A stretch of DNA of 24,620 nucleotides from Acanthamoeba lenticulata (lineage: Eukaryota > Discosea > Longamoebia > Acanthamoebidae): positions 1 through 24,620 of the forward strand of contig NAVB01000251.1 in the NCBI GenBank assembly GCA_002179805.1, in the 5' to 3' direction. A model generated the notes under the pieces. That model saw nothing but the letters and a program-made list of their open reading frames with translations, searched no databases and was not told the DNA's origin. A program made the position numbers and the translations under genes. Shown here one piece after another: positions 9,801 through 18,430 of the stretch (the first letter of the stretch is position 1; each line of letters opens with the position of its first letter).

Positions 9801-12800
9801 GCAGCAGCAGCTCGTGTCTGACACCGAGCTTCAGCTGGCCGCCGTCCTGCGCCAGGCGCCGCTCGTGCTCGACCAGTTCTTGCAGGACCACCGTGACGCC
9901 TTTGCCGAGGGCTCCCTCCTCTCCTGTACGCCCACTCTCCTGCTCCTGCTCCTGCTCCCGCTTTTGCATGAGCAAGGCCTTGCCTTGTTAGCACTGATCT
10001 GGCGCTGCTACAGTCACCTCGGACGAGATGGACGCGCTGTTCGGCCTCTTTGCTGAGGTAAGTCTCACGATGCGCTGCTGTGTCGATGTGTCGACAAGCG
10101 CTGATCTTGTGCTGATGATCCGCCGCCAGTGGGACGAGAACGTTGATGGACAGCTGCAATGGGAGGACTTTGCCCGCGCGCTGCAGCCAGCCGTGTTTAT
10201 CGACCCGTTCGTCGCGCAGGCCCTCTGTCGCGCGTTCGATGCCGATGGCCGCGGTGGCGGCTTCCTCGACTTTGGCCAATTCGCGCGCGGCATGAGCGTC
10301 CTCTCGCGCGGCCACCTCGACGAGCAGCTCACCCGTGCGTCCCATCCAACAACTTTGATTTCTCCATTTTATTTTATTGAATCTTTCTTCTTACTATAAT
10401 ACATTTTAAATCGTAAATTTGCTGGCAGTGGGCTTTCGCATGCTTGACCGAGATCGTGACGGCGTCATCCACTGGTCTGACCTCGAGTACGACTTAGATT
10501 TTCTTTTTCTCATTCATTTTGTGGAATTTTAAAAATGAATGGCTCCAGACTTTTCCTGGAGACGGTGAGCGCGGCGCTGGTCAACATGGGCCTCCTGGTC
10601 CGGCCCGACCGAGGCTCCAACGAGCTGGCGACCACGGAGCCTGTCAGCACCGCCATGACCAGTCCTCGCGAGAACGCCGCGCGTAGTCTGGCCAACACCA
10701 TCGGCGGCTTCGTCGCGCGCCTGCCGTCGGGCGTCCTCGGCCGGCGCAAGGCCGACGACGCGGTGCCCACCGCTGCCGCCGATGGAGACGGCCAGAGGCC
10801 GGCGCTCTCCATGAGCGACGGCAGCATGCAAACCGTCAAGAAGGCTCCGCCGGCCGTCGAGAAGGGCTACGAGGCTGCAGCAGCAGCAGCAGCAGAGGGC
10901 AAGAAGGTCCCATCGCGAGGCCTGTTCTCGAGCTTCGTGCGAATCCCGTCGGCCATCCTCAGCCGCGCCGCCGCCACTGCCACTGGCGTCGTCGCCGCCG
11001 CCGTCGATGGCAAAACGGACGAGCCGCCGCCCACAGAAAAGGATGCTGCCACGCTGGTCAAGCGCAGCCAGAGCGAGTCGACGCTGCTCCAGCGACGGCC
11101 GCGCCAGCAGCCGGCCGAGGTCAATGCGGAGCTCAAGGCCGAGCTCAAGATTGAGGCCAAGCCTGAGCTCAAGGCTGAGCCCGAGCCTGAGGCCGAGGTC
11201 GAGCCGCTCGAAGGCAAGAAGGCGGGCAAAGCGACGACCAACGTGGTGTTGGGCTTCGGGGCGCGGCTCTGGGCCGAGCTCGACGGCGAGCAGGACGACA
11301 AGATCACGCTGGCGCGATGGAAAGAGGTAATGAAGCGACATCTGCACTTTGTGGCATCGCTCGGGGCCACCAACGACGAAAACGACGACGGCGAGCCCGG
11401 CGTGGAGGAAGACCAACACGACAACGACGATGTCGCGGGTCGCCGCCGAGCCAAGCGCAGGGCCATCTCGCTGGGCCATCCGGGGTGGGACACAGCGCTT
11501 CACCTGCTCATCTGCGTCCGTCGCGCTGTACGTGTCCAGCTGGTTGATGATGACGTGTCCGCTGACGCGAGTTGCTGACGTCATCACGCAGCTCCTCGAC
11601 GAGGACGCGTCGACGACCGCCGACGACGAGGTCACAGGAAGTGATGCATCTGCTGCTGCGCTGGTGCAGCCTCCCGTCGGCACCGAGCTCGGGGTCTCCG
11701 CCGCTGCCGCCTCCACATTGGCCACTGCCGCGGTCGCCGCCGTCACCGCAAATGTCGACATTGCGCCTCTGGAGCCCGCGCCGCCGTTCCTCGTTCGTCG
11801 GTGCGTCATTGTCCTCGTGCTTCGGGGCCTCTTCGCGGCAGTTGCTGACGTCAGCAACGCGCGCGAAACGTCAGGCGCTGGAAGCTTCTCGGTGGCGAAG
11901 CTTCGGCCGCGGCCCCGGTGGGCAGCCTCGCGACGGGAGGCTCCTCCGCTTGCGGCGCCGACGGCGCCTGTGGGACCGGTGGCAGCGGGTGGTTCGGCCA
12001 ATGCTACGCGCCCGACGTGTTTCGTCGGCTGCGTGCGGCCTTTGGGATCTCGCCCGAGGTCTACCGCGTACGCTCCCCCTCGTTCTCGCCTTCGTCGGCC
12101 CTTCGGCTTTTGCTCAACGCCTACGCGTGGGCCGTCGACGGCGTCCTCTCAGGTTGCGCTGGGCCCTGAGCGCATCTTCGCCAGCCTCCTGACCGGCTCC
12201 CTCGCCGCGCTTGAAGAGGTGCGCTCTCCCCCTCCCCCCGTGGCAAAGAACGAAAACGAACGAAGAATAAAAATGACGACGCGGGGGGCAGATTGTGAGT
12301 TCGGGACGAAGCGGGTCGTTCTTGTATCGGTCACTGGACGGGCGGTTCCTGGTCAAGACCCTCCCGCCCGAGGAGAAGACCTTCTTCCGCTCCCTCCTGC
12401 CCTCCTACTTTGACGTGCGCCTTCCTTCTCCTCTTCACGTCTGACGGGTTCACACAACTCACCCGCAAGCGGTCGCGCACGGCGCAGTACATGACGAAGA
12501 AACCCAACACGCTGCTGACCCGCTTCTGCGGCCTCTACAAGATCAGCGGCCGCGGTGCGTTTGTCTGCGGGCGTGTTTGAGCAATTATTGCGTGTGGGCT
12601 GACACGAGGCTGAGACGATGTCATTTATTCAGGACGATCGACGGCGTTTGTGGTGATGGAGAACGTGATGGACACCCGCGGCCTCGCCATCCACGAGCAA
12701 TACGACCTCAAGGTCATTCATCATCATCAGCATCATCATGCACTTGCACTATGCGCCAGATGTCCCTTTGCCACGTCATGCTGACGCGCCTGGCAATTGC

Positions 12801-13504
12801 GCTGATCAGGGCTCGACGGTGAACCGGTCGGTGCGGCTCAGCGGGGACGAGGAGATGGGCAGCGTGGCCCAGAAGGACAACGACTTCCAGCGCAAGCTCC
12901 ACCTGGGCGCCCCGCTCGCCGCCGCCTTTGTCGCCCAGATCGAGGCCGACTGCCGGGTGCGTCCCTTCCTCAAGCTTTGCTTCGCGTCGCACGCGTCCCG
13001 CTCACAAAAACGCGAGCTGCCGCTGCAGTGGCTCGAGGGACACGGCATCTGCGACTACTCCCTCCTCGTGGGGATTCACCGCCGCCGGCGCTCGTCGACG
13101 GCCGCCAAGCCGCTCCACGAGAGGAGCAAGCGGCCGCCGTCGGTCTTCCGGCAGCACCGAGGCGGCGTGCTGGCCGCTCGTCCGGTGTCGGGCTCGTCTC
13201 CGGCCGGCGAGACACAGCTCTCAGAGGAAGAACGAGAAGAGGAAGAGGAGGAGATCTACTGGCTGGGCCTGATCGACGTCCTCACGACGTACTCGTTCAA
13301 GAAAAAGTCGGAGCACACCCTCAAGTCCATCTTCCACGACTCGGTACGGGCTCACGACATGTTGAAGAACGTGATGACGTTGGAGAAAGACGTTGGCCTA
13401 AACGTAGTGCTACAAATATTGGACAACAGACGCAGATTTCGGCCATCCCGCCTGGCCCCTACCGCGAGCGCTTCGTGGCCTACGTCCGCTCTATCGTGGT
13501 TTGA
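6803..13504 (+). CDS. Multidomain PIP kinase: GRAM-GRAM-NmrA-EF-hands-PIPK (start unresolved)
   Basis: Twenty-four exons join in phase to about 1625 codons: 6803-7329, 7401-7466, 7535-7653, 7737-7910, 7978-8098, 8173-8201, 8303-8742, 8810-8921, 8995-9298, 9415-9626, 9712-9925, 10014-10057, 10130-10334, 10429-10486, 10549-11527, 11592-11800, 11875-12067, 12153-12218, 12292-12414, 12488-12554, 12633-12712, 12810-12956, 13029-13343 and 13430-13504. Domains by approximate residue: acidic linker 90-175; PH-GRAM 176-295 (RGKLYVWQHFVCF); PH-GRAM 296-465 (GRMYISQNYICF); NmrA-like Rossmann fold 470-700 (GSEVVLLDYDQPESL, MIDARDAAAAAVEVV); EF-hands 773-875; Ala/Lys/Glu-rich linker 875-1270; PIP kinase 1285-1625. 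The kinase has SGRSGSFLYRSLDGRFLVKT (ATP loop and Lys), MENV, YDLKGSTVNRSV, DYSLLVGIH, and an activation loop with KKKSEHTLK. It likely makes PI(4,5)P2 at a membrane. The first Met was not found. The 8492-8587 and 11327-11591 stretches could be introns instead of exon. Confidence 0.8.
8978..8993. repeat. (CA)n microsatellite forming a splice acceptor
   Basis: Eight CA units end in CAG, the acceptor used before exon 8995-9298 of the PIP kinase gene. Length changes here would move the intron end but keep an AG. Confidence 0.85.
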
Positions 13505-13716
13505 CCTCCCGGCCTCCCAGTTTTGCACCTTCCGATACTACGGAGTATATATCTTTGTTGCTGCTTCTCTTACCCGCAAGAGAAATGGCCAAAGAAAAGA
13601 CAAAGCGCCAAGTTTGGCTCGACAAGACAACCTTTTTTTGGTAACAACTAAAAGACAGGAATTCGCCATTGGCCGAAACCATCCATCGGGAACAGCAAGA
13701 GGCATGATGTTTCTTC
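13505..13716. other. Intergenic region between convergent genes
   Basis: About 210 bp separate the stop codon of the plus-strand PIP kinase gene from the stop codon of the minus-strand MRH-like gene. It is AT-richer than its flanks and includes GGAGTATATATCTTTG near 13540. It should hold both 3' UTRs. I see no AATAAA hexamer and no RNA gene. Confidence 0.6.
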
Positions 13717-14562
13717 TTACTTCTTGGCGAAGAAACAGTTGTCCCTGTCACAACCGTCGACGGTGAAGTTGTGGATGAGCTTGTACATGGCCAAGACCGG
13801 CGCACACGAGGTGTCGCAGAGGGCCTTGGTCACAGCGGGATCGCTCGCCAACGCGTAGACGCAGCACGTGTTGTCTCGCGCTGGCTTCTTCGGACAAGCA
13901 TATTGGGAGGTCACTTGTAATGTGTACTCGATGCCAGAGGGGCCCTGCGAGAGGAACAAGAAGGCCGGAGCTGCTGCCGAAGGATCACTGGATAGCATCA
14001 CCAAACCCCCCCCCCCAAAGCCGATTGAGTGTACGTCGTTCAAAGCCGGCGTTCTGAAGGCGTGCGGGCAGGACGAGGAGATGATGCACCATCGGAACAA
14101 AATGCTTGCTGAACGTCCACCCTCGCCTCCCGTGAAGGAAATCATAAAGTCGGCATCTTCAGCAGGGTAATAAAACGTGGCGGTTGATTGGCTTCCACAG
14201 TCATGGTAATTTTGGTTGGTGTCCTGCATGCACACCGCTGGCGTATTGTCGGTGGCAGTTCGGCACCCAGGGGTGTCGACGAAGCCACACACCTGGTTGG
14301 GTGCCCAAGTGGGGATGTGAGTTGGTTGGCCTTGCTTGTTATATTTTGTAGTAACTTTTGAGTAACGAGGGCGCCCTACCTTGTACGAGTATTTCTGGCC
14401 ATAGGGGTCTGCAGTGGTGAGAACCTGGCCGGCTAAGGGCCTCAGGTCAAAATGGGTGCCATTGATGGAGCCCTGGCAGTCTGGCTGCGCCACCGCGGCC
14501 GAGGGGAAGAGAGTGAACGAAGCCACAAGAAGGACGACGAAAGGCATGAGCTTGTTGGCCAT
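13717..14562 (-). CDS. Secreted MRH-domain-like protein, intronless
   Basis: A single exon of 281 codons. An in-frame Met lies 22 codons upstream at 14628. I chose 14562 because it begins a clear signal peptide (MANKLMPFVVLLVASF, cleavage probably after AVA, before QPDCQG). The mature part follows the mannose-6-phosphate receptor homology pattern: DCQGSINGTHFDLRPL near the start, a Cys and YHDCGSQSTATFYYP in the middle, RSASILFRWC, and YTLQVTSQYACP at the end, with paired cysteines. A further cysteine-rich tail (NTCCVYALAS, CDTSCAPV, VDGCDRDNC) follows. MRH domains fold as beta-barrels and some bind phosphomannosyl glycans; whether this one does is unknown. There is no membrane segment after the signal peptide, so a secreted or lysosomal/vacuolar protein is likely. 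The run of eleven C at about 14006-14016 encodes part of a Gly tract. Confidence 0.75.
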   Translation of the reverse strand: MANKLMPFVVLLVASFTLFPSAAVAQPDCQGSINGTHFDLRPLAGQVLTTADPYGQKYSYKVGRPRYSKVTTKYNKQGQPTHIPTWAPNQVCGFVDTPGCRTATDNTPAVCMQDTNQNYHDCGSQSTATFYYPAEDADFMISFTGGEGGRSASILFRWCIISSSCPHAFRTPALNDVHSIGFGGGGLVMLSSDPSAAAPAFLFLSQGPSGIEYTLQVTSQYACPKKPARDNTCCVYALASDPAVTKALCDTSCAPVLAMYKLIHNFTVDGCDRDNCFFAKK

Positions 14563-14825
14563 TCTCGCTGCTGTTTGGCTTTGCGTAGTTATGCTCGTGG
14601 TTTGGGGCCAAGAAGAACTAAGCTTCACTGACTCCGCTTTGTTTAACCTAGGTTTGTTGTTGTGAGGGCCCAGAATGGACTTCTAATGCTTCTAATGCAT
14701 TGTCCACAAGAAAAACTCTCCACTACAAGAGCCAGAGCAATAATTGCCGGAATAACCAAAGGTCACCGCATCTGCAACAAAGACCACAGTGTCTCAATGA
14801 CACATTGAACATTGAGACATCATTC
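14563..14825. other. Gap between the two secreted-protein genes
   Basis: About 260 bp hold the 5' flank of the MRH-like gene and the 3' flank of the propeller-like gene, both on the minus strand. I see no convincing TATA element and no separate gene. Confidence 0.5.
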
Positions 14826-15866
14826 TTAAGCCTTCACAACATTCCGCGGGTTGAACACGCCAGCAATAATGAGCGAGGTGAGCGACGCCGACACATAAGT
14901 GGGAGCTTGAGGCTGGGCTGCGATGAGCTCCTGGCCCTGCGAGATGAACAAGGTGCCGGTGTTTTGATCGCGTGAGATGCTCCGCAGGTAGTTGCCGTTG
15001 ACCACGTTGGGCGACCATAGCTGGATGGTGCCATTCTGGGCCGTGCAGCGCACAAGGCCCGTCTCCGTCAGCAGTCCGGCCCCGAGGATCACGTAGGAGC
15101 TGTGTGACAGCAACGCGACGCCAGTGGAAGAGCTGGCCCACCACGAGGCGCTAACTCCCTGGCCGAATGGCTGCACTCCGTTGGCGGAAGCCTTTGCCAG
15201 CTGCTGCCACAGGGACGCCAAGAGAGTGCCGTCGCTCTGACGAATGCGGCCGAGAACGTTGACGGTCATGTTCTGGTTCGCCGCAGGAGCAGGCAGTATG
15301 TCGAAGCCCGTGATGAGGTCCAGGCCGACCGACAGCGGGACGTTGAACACAAGCTGCACAGGGCCCGGCACTTGGGCGTCGGCGATGGAGACACGGTAGC
15401 CCTGGATGCCCTGGCACGAGTCGCGCTTGGCCATGGCCAACCTCTCCTCGCGCGCTCCAGGCACCTGATCGCTGTAGCAGGCCGAGTAGTAGAGGTACAC
15501 TCCAGTGGAATCGCGGGCGACCAGCATTTGGCGAATGACGGTGTTGGACAAGTAGACGACGGGCTGGGCCGAAGGGTTGGCCAGGTCGTAACGCCAAATC
15601 TTCGCGATGTTGGCCGAGCCCTTGAGGTCGAGGAATAGAGCGTTGGTGGGCTGGTCGACGGCCATCCCGTTGATTTCGCCAGTCAAGTTGAGCACCAAGG
15701 TCGGTGTCTGGTTGGAGAGCGTGGGCGACACGGAGTAGACGCCAGTGAAGCCATTGCTATAGCTTGTAAAGAAGACCTTTGGGGTCGGGGTCACTTGTTG
15801 GGCAGAGGCCAGCGCGAACAGAGTGACAAACAAGAGGAGCAGGGTGGACATCTGTGTTGGGGCCAT
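14826..15866 (-). CDS. Secreted beta-propeller-like protein, intronless
   Basis: The frame is open from 16037, but the Met at 15866 begins a signal peptide (MAPTQMSTLLLLFVTLFALA, then SAQQ) and lies about 40 nt below a TATA-like box, so I start there. This gives 346 codons; a Met at 15851 is the alternative. The mature protein is beta-rich with repeated units of the kind INGMAVDQPTNALFLDLKG, IRQMLVARDSTGVYLYYS and LITGFDILPAP, spaced about 40-55 residues. This resembles the blades of a six-bladed propeller (YWTD/NHL style). Several NxS/T sequons (NQT, NLT, NMT, NGT) suit an exported glycoprotein. The C-terminus is moderately hydrophobic (SLTSLIIAGVF) but too short for a sure anchor. I do not recognise a named family. 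A cell-surface or cyst-wall role would be a guess. Confidence 0.75.
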   Translation of the reverse strand: MAPTQMSTLLLLFVTLFALASAQQVTPTPKVFFTSYSNGFTGVYSVSPTLSNQTPTLVLNLTGEINGMAVDQPTNALFLDLKGSANIAKIWRYDLANPSAQPVVYLSNTVIRQMLVARDSTGVYLYYSACYSDQVPGAREERLAMAKRDSCQGIQGYRVSIADAQVPGPVQLVFNVPLSVGLDLITGFDILPAPAANQNMTVNVLGRIRQSDGTLLASLWQQLAKASANGVQPFGQGVSASWWASSSTGVALLSHSSYVILGAGLLTETGLVRCTAQNGTIQLWSPNVVNGNYLRSISRDQNTGTLFISQGQELIAAQPQAPTYVSASLTSLIIAGVFNPRNVVKA

Positions 15867-15904
15867 GTGTGTGGGTCTTGGCGTGGCGGAGCTGGAAGAA
15901 GCGC

Positions 15905-15911
15905 TTTTAAA
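15905..15911 (-). promoter_or_regulatory. TATA-like box of the propeller-like gene
   Basis: On the minus strand the sequence reads CTTTAAAAG, 39-45 nt upstream of the chosen ATG at 15866. That spacing would leave a very short 5' UTR. It is a single sequence match. Confidence 0.45.
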
Positions 15912-16088
15912 GGCCGAAAACGGGGAAACTTCATTCGCACATGCGGTTGGTGTCGACATGCACATGATGATCAAAATGGCCATAAATTCTTTTTTTAACT
16001 TGCTCGTTGAGGTGCAACTGTTTCCGTAGCGGGTCAACCAAAACTTGGAGGAATGCGAAACATGCTTCAGTATTTGGGCAAGAAAGGT

Positions 16089-18388
16089 TTACAAGCGGAG
16101 TGTGGCACGGCGATTCGCGCTCTGTTGGGCAGTGAGCAGCGTCCCCGCAGTCAGGGGCAGCTCGAACAGCAGCCGCCGCTTGCGTCCAAACAGGCCCGAG
16201 CGCTCCACCACTTGATGATGATCACCACGTACATGCGCGCGAGAGTCAGTCATCAGATGCGCACAAGGGGTTGAGCCACAGCGACATCGCGCACCTTGAA
16301 GGGAGAAGCTCCAGTCGCCCGAGTTCCTGAGCACCGTCAGGTGCCGGATGAGCGTCGCATGCGAGACGCGCGGCGTGTTGCGCGCGCCCGTGCCCAGGTC
16401 GAGGTCGACCGTGAACTGGTCCGATGCGCCGTCGCACAGCGGGGCCGGGTCCATGTAGTCGGGGCACAGCCGCAGCGGGTGGAACGCGTAGCGAAAGACG
16501 TTGACCGCCGTGTGGCCGACGTTGCGCTCAAAGTGGGACCACACCTGCGGACCCTCCATGCACAAGTAGGCTTGCGTCACCCTCAGCTCCGCCGGCTTGA
16601 AGCCGCGCACGCGGAATACGAGGCCGTGGTCGTTCGTGTTCTGGGGCCACATGACCTCGGCCGACTGCAGCGGCAGCTGCGCGCCCTTGTCCAACTACTC
16701 TCAACAAAAGAACGAAAACGAAACAAAAGAACGAAGACGAACACAAGAACGAAAACGACGATGAGCGAGAGACAAGAAGAAGCTTCTAGGAGGATGTGCG
16801 GTGGCGGCGCCGTACGCGGATGGCAAAGACGCGCTCAAGGCCGACCACCACCAGCACGAGGACCACCACGGCCGCGAGGCAAAGCAGCAGTGCGTAGTCA
16901 GGCAGGCCCGCCGTCTGGTCGGCCGCCAGCCCGAACCAGCCCACAACCGGCCGGAGCCACGCCGGCGTGGCATAGTTGACATTCCTGGACCCTTCATTCA
17001 GCAAGAGAATGCCAAGCATGTGACGAGCATTGCAATGCGCGTACGAGAGGTCAAACAAGCTCGGCTCGACGCGGACAGGCAGGAGGCCCAGCAGCGCCAG
17101 GCGCAGGCCGTCCTGGTGCTTCTGGTACTGATAGCCCAGGAACAGGACCCCGAGGCCGACCCCTTGAGCCCCATCGCGCCACATGTGACCATCAAGATGA
17201 GAACGATGCTGGTGATGAAGACGAGGGGTTTGAGGTTGGCGGTACCGACGAGGGCAAAGGGGAAGAGGAGCGAGTTGCGGAACACGTTGTGGGAGAGGTA
17301 GCTCAGGTAGCAGAACACGCCAAACCCGCCGAGGCACATGAGGAACTGGCTCTGGGCCAGCACGGCCACCCAGATCACGCTCACGCTCGCCGCGCAAACG
17401 ACCACGCCCCTGGTCCTGCTCGATTTTGTCATTTAAACGTTTTCACCAAATTATTTTTCAATATTTTTTATCAAAAGAATTTGTTGCAATTATTCAATTG
17501 AAAAAGAAAATGTACCCCGAAAGTGCGTCGGTTTGGAGCAAGTGCCGTGGCCCGACGCAGCACATGAACACGGCCTGGGCGGGTATTTATGATGAACGCA
17601 ACAGGTGAGAAGAAGGGCACAAGAACATTGGAGAAAAAGAAGAAGAGGACGACGCACGAGGTAAAAGACGATGTGCGAGTCGAACATGATGGAGAACAGC
17701 ACCGACGTCACGCCAAAGAACTCGCAAAACATCTGCAGACGATCATCACGCATGTAAGCCCGACCATGCGCGCGCGCGCGCGCGGCGGAGCGGACGAGAG
17801 AAAGAGCAGCGCACGGCTTTAACAAAGCGAGTGGCGCTGTAGTGGGCCGTCATATCCCACGAGTAAAAGGCCAGGCCCAGCGCGCCCACGTAGAGCAGCA
17901 CCGGGAAGTAGACCGAAGCCAGCATGCTCGCATAGCTGAAATACCATGCCGTCAGTGAACGGCGAGCTGCGCCAGGAATTTGCGAAATGCAGGAACGTCC
18001 ACGTACCAGGAGGCGACGCGGTAGGCCGCGAACCAGTTGTTGGACGAGACGGTCCACGGGATGTGGAAGACGAGCAGCAGCGCACCGGCAACCAGCGCGA
18101 GGAGGTGTTGCCCGTCGAAGCCCAGAATCGGCGTCATGACCACGTCGCCCGCGAAGAGGGAGCTCGACTCAAAGAGCCTGTTTCATTTTTTAATGGAAAC
18201 AACAACCATGTCAGAATAATCAAACTAAAAATAAAAGGGTTCGGCCGAAAAGGAGCGAACCCGAGGTGAAGAAGGAGGTGGCCCCAGTGCAGCGGCTCAG
18301 GCCAGTTGATCGTCTTGGCCCCCAGGAGACCTCCGTAGCTGCCCAGCACGATCAGACCCGCCCTGCACCCATCTTCATTAGTGCTCAT
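16089..18388 (-). CDS. Unrecognised polytopic membrane protein with Cys-containing C-terminal domain
   Basis: Eight minus-strand exons: 18388-18261, 18177-18007, 17935-17815, 17732-17658, 17574-17516, 17415-16816, 16694-16295 and 16210-16089, about 558 codons. Roughly eight hydrophobic segments are visible, including LLALVAGALLLVFHIPW, LASVYFPVLLYVGALGLAFY, FGVTSVLFSIMF, LVFITSIVLILMV and ALLLCLAAVVVLVLVVVG. They are followed by a soluble domain of about 170 residues (VFRVRGFKPAELRVTQAYLC, LRLCPDYMDPAPLCDG) ending in GRKRRLLFELPL. The reading frame shifts once near 17155-17175: MVTCGAMGLK is in one frame and GVGLGVLFLGYQYQKH in the next, with no room for an intron. One missing base in a G run repairs it. 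The last two exons could be a separate gene, but 16694 has no ATG and is preceded by an intron-like T-rich tract. The ATG at 18388 keeps phase. No family recognised. Confidence 0.6.
17768..17784. repeat. (GC)n tract in an intron of the membrane-protein gene
   Basis: Seventeen bases of alternating G and C lie in the 17733-17814 intron. Alternating GC can adopt Z-form DNA; here it is most simply a slippage-prone intronic repeat. Confidence 0.85.
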
Positions 18389-18430
18389 TACAATTTTGTT
18401 TTGTTTTTGCTCACCTTGAGCGTACTACAG

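Noticed and set aside
10529..12001. A 490-codon open frame on the minus strand
   Set aside because: It runs antisense to the long linker exon of the PIP kinase gene. GC-rich codons often leave the opposite strand open, and its product (Arg/Ala/Ser-rich) shows no family pattern.
14004..14018. Run of C bases as a possible sequencing error in the MRH-like gene
   Set aside because: The frame stays open on both sides and the run encodes a plausible Gly tract, so no frame break is needed.
16694..16694. A separate gene starting at 16694
   Set aside because: The codon is TTG and is preceded by an intron-like T-rich tract, so it is more likely an internal exon of the membrane-protein gene.
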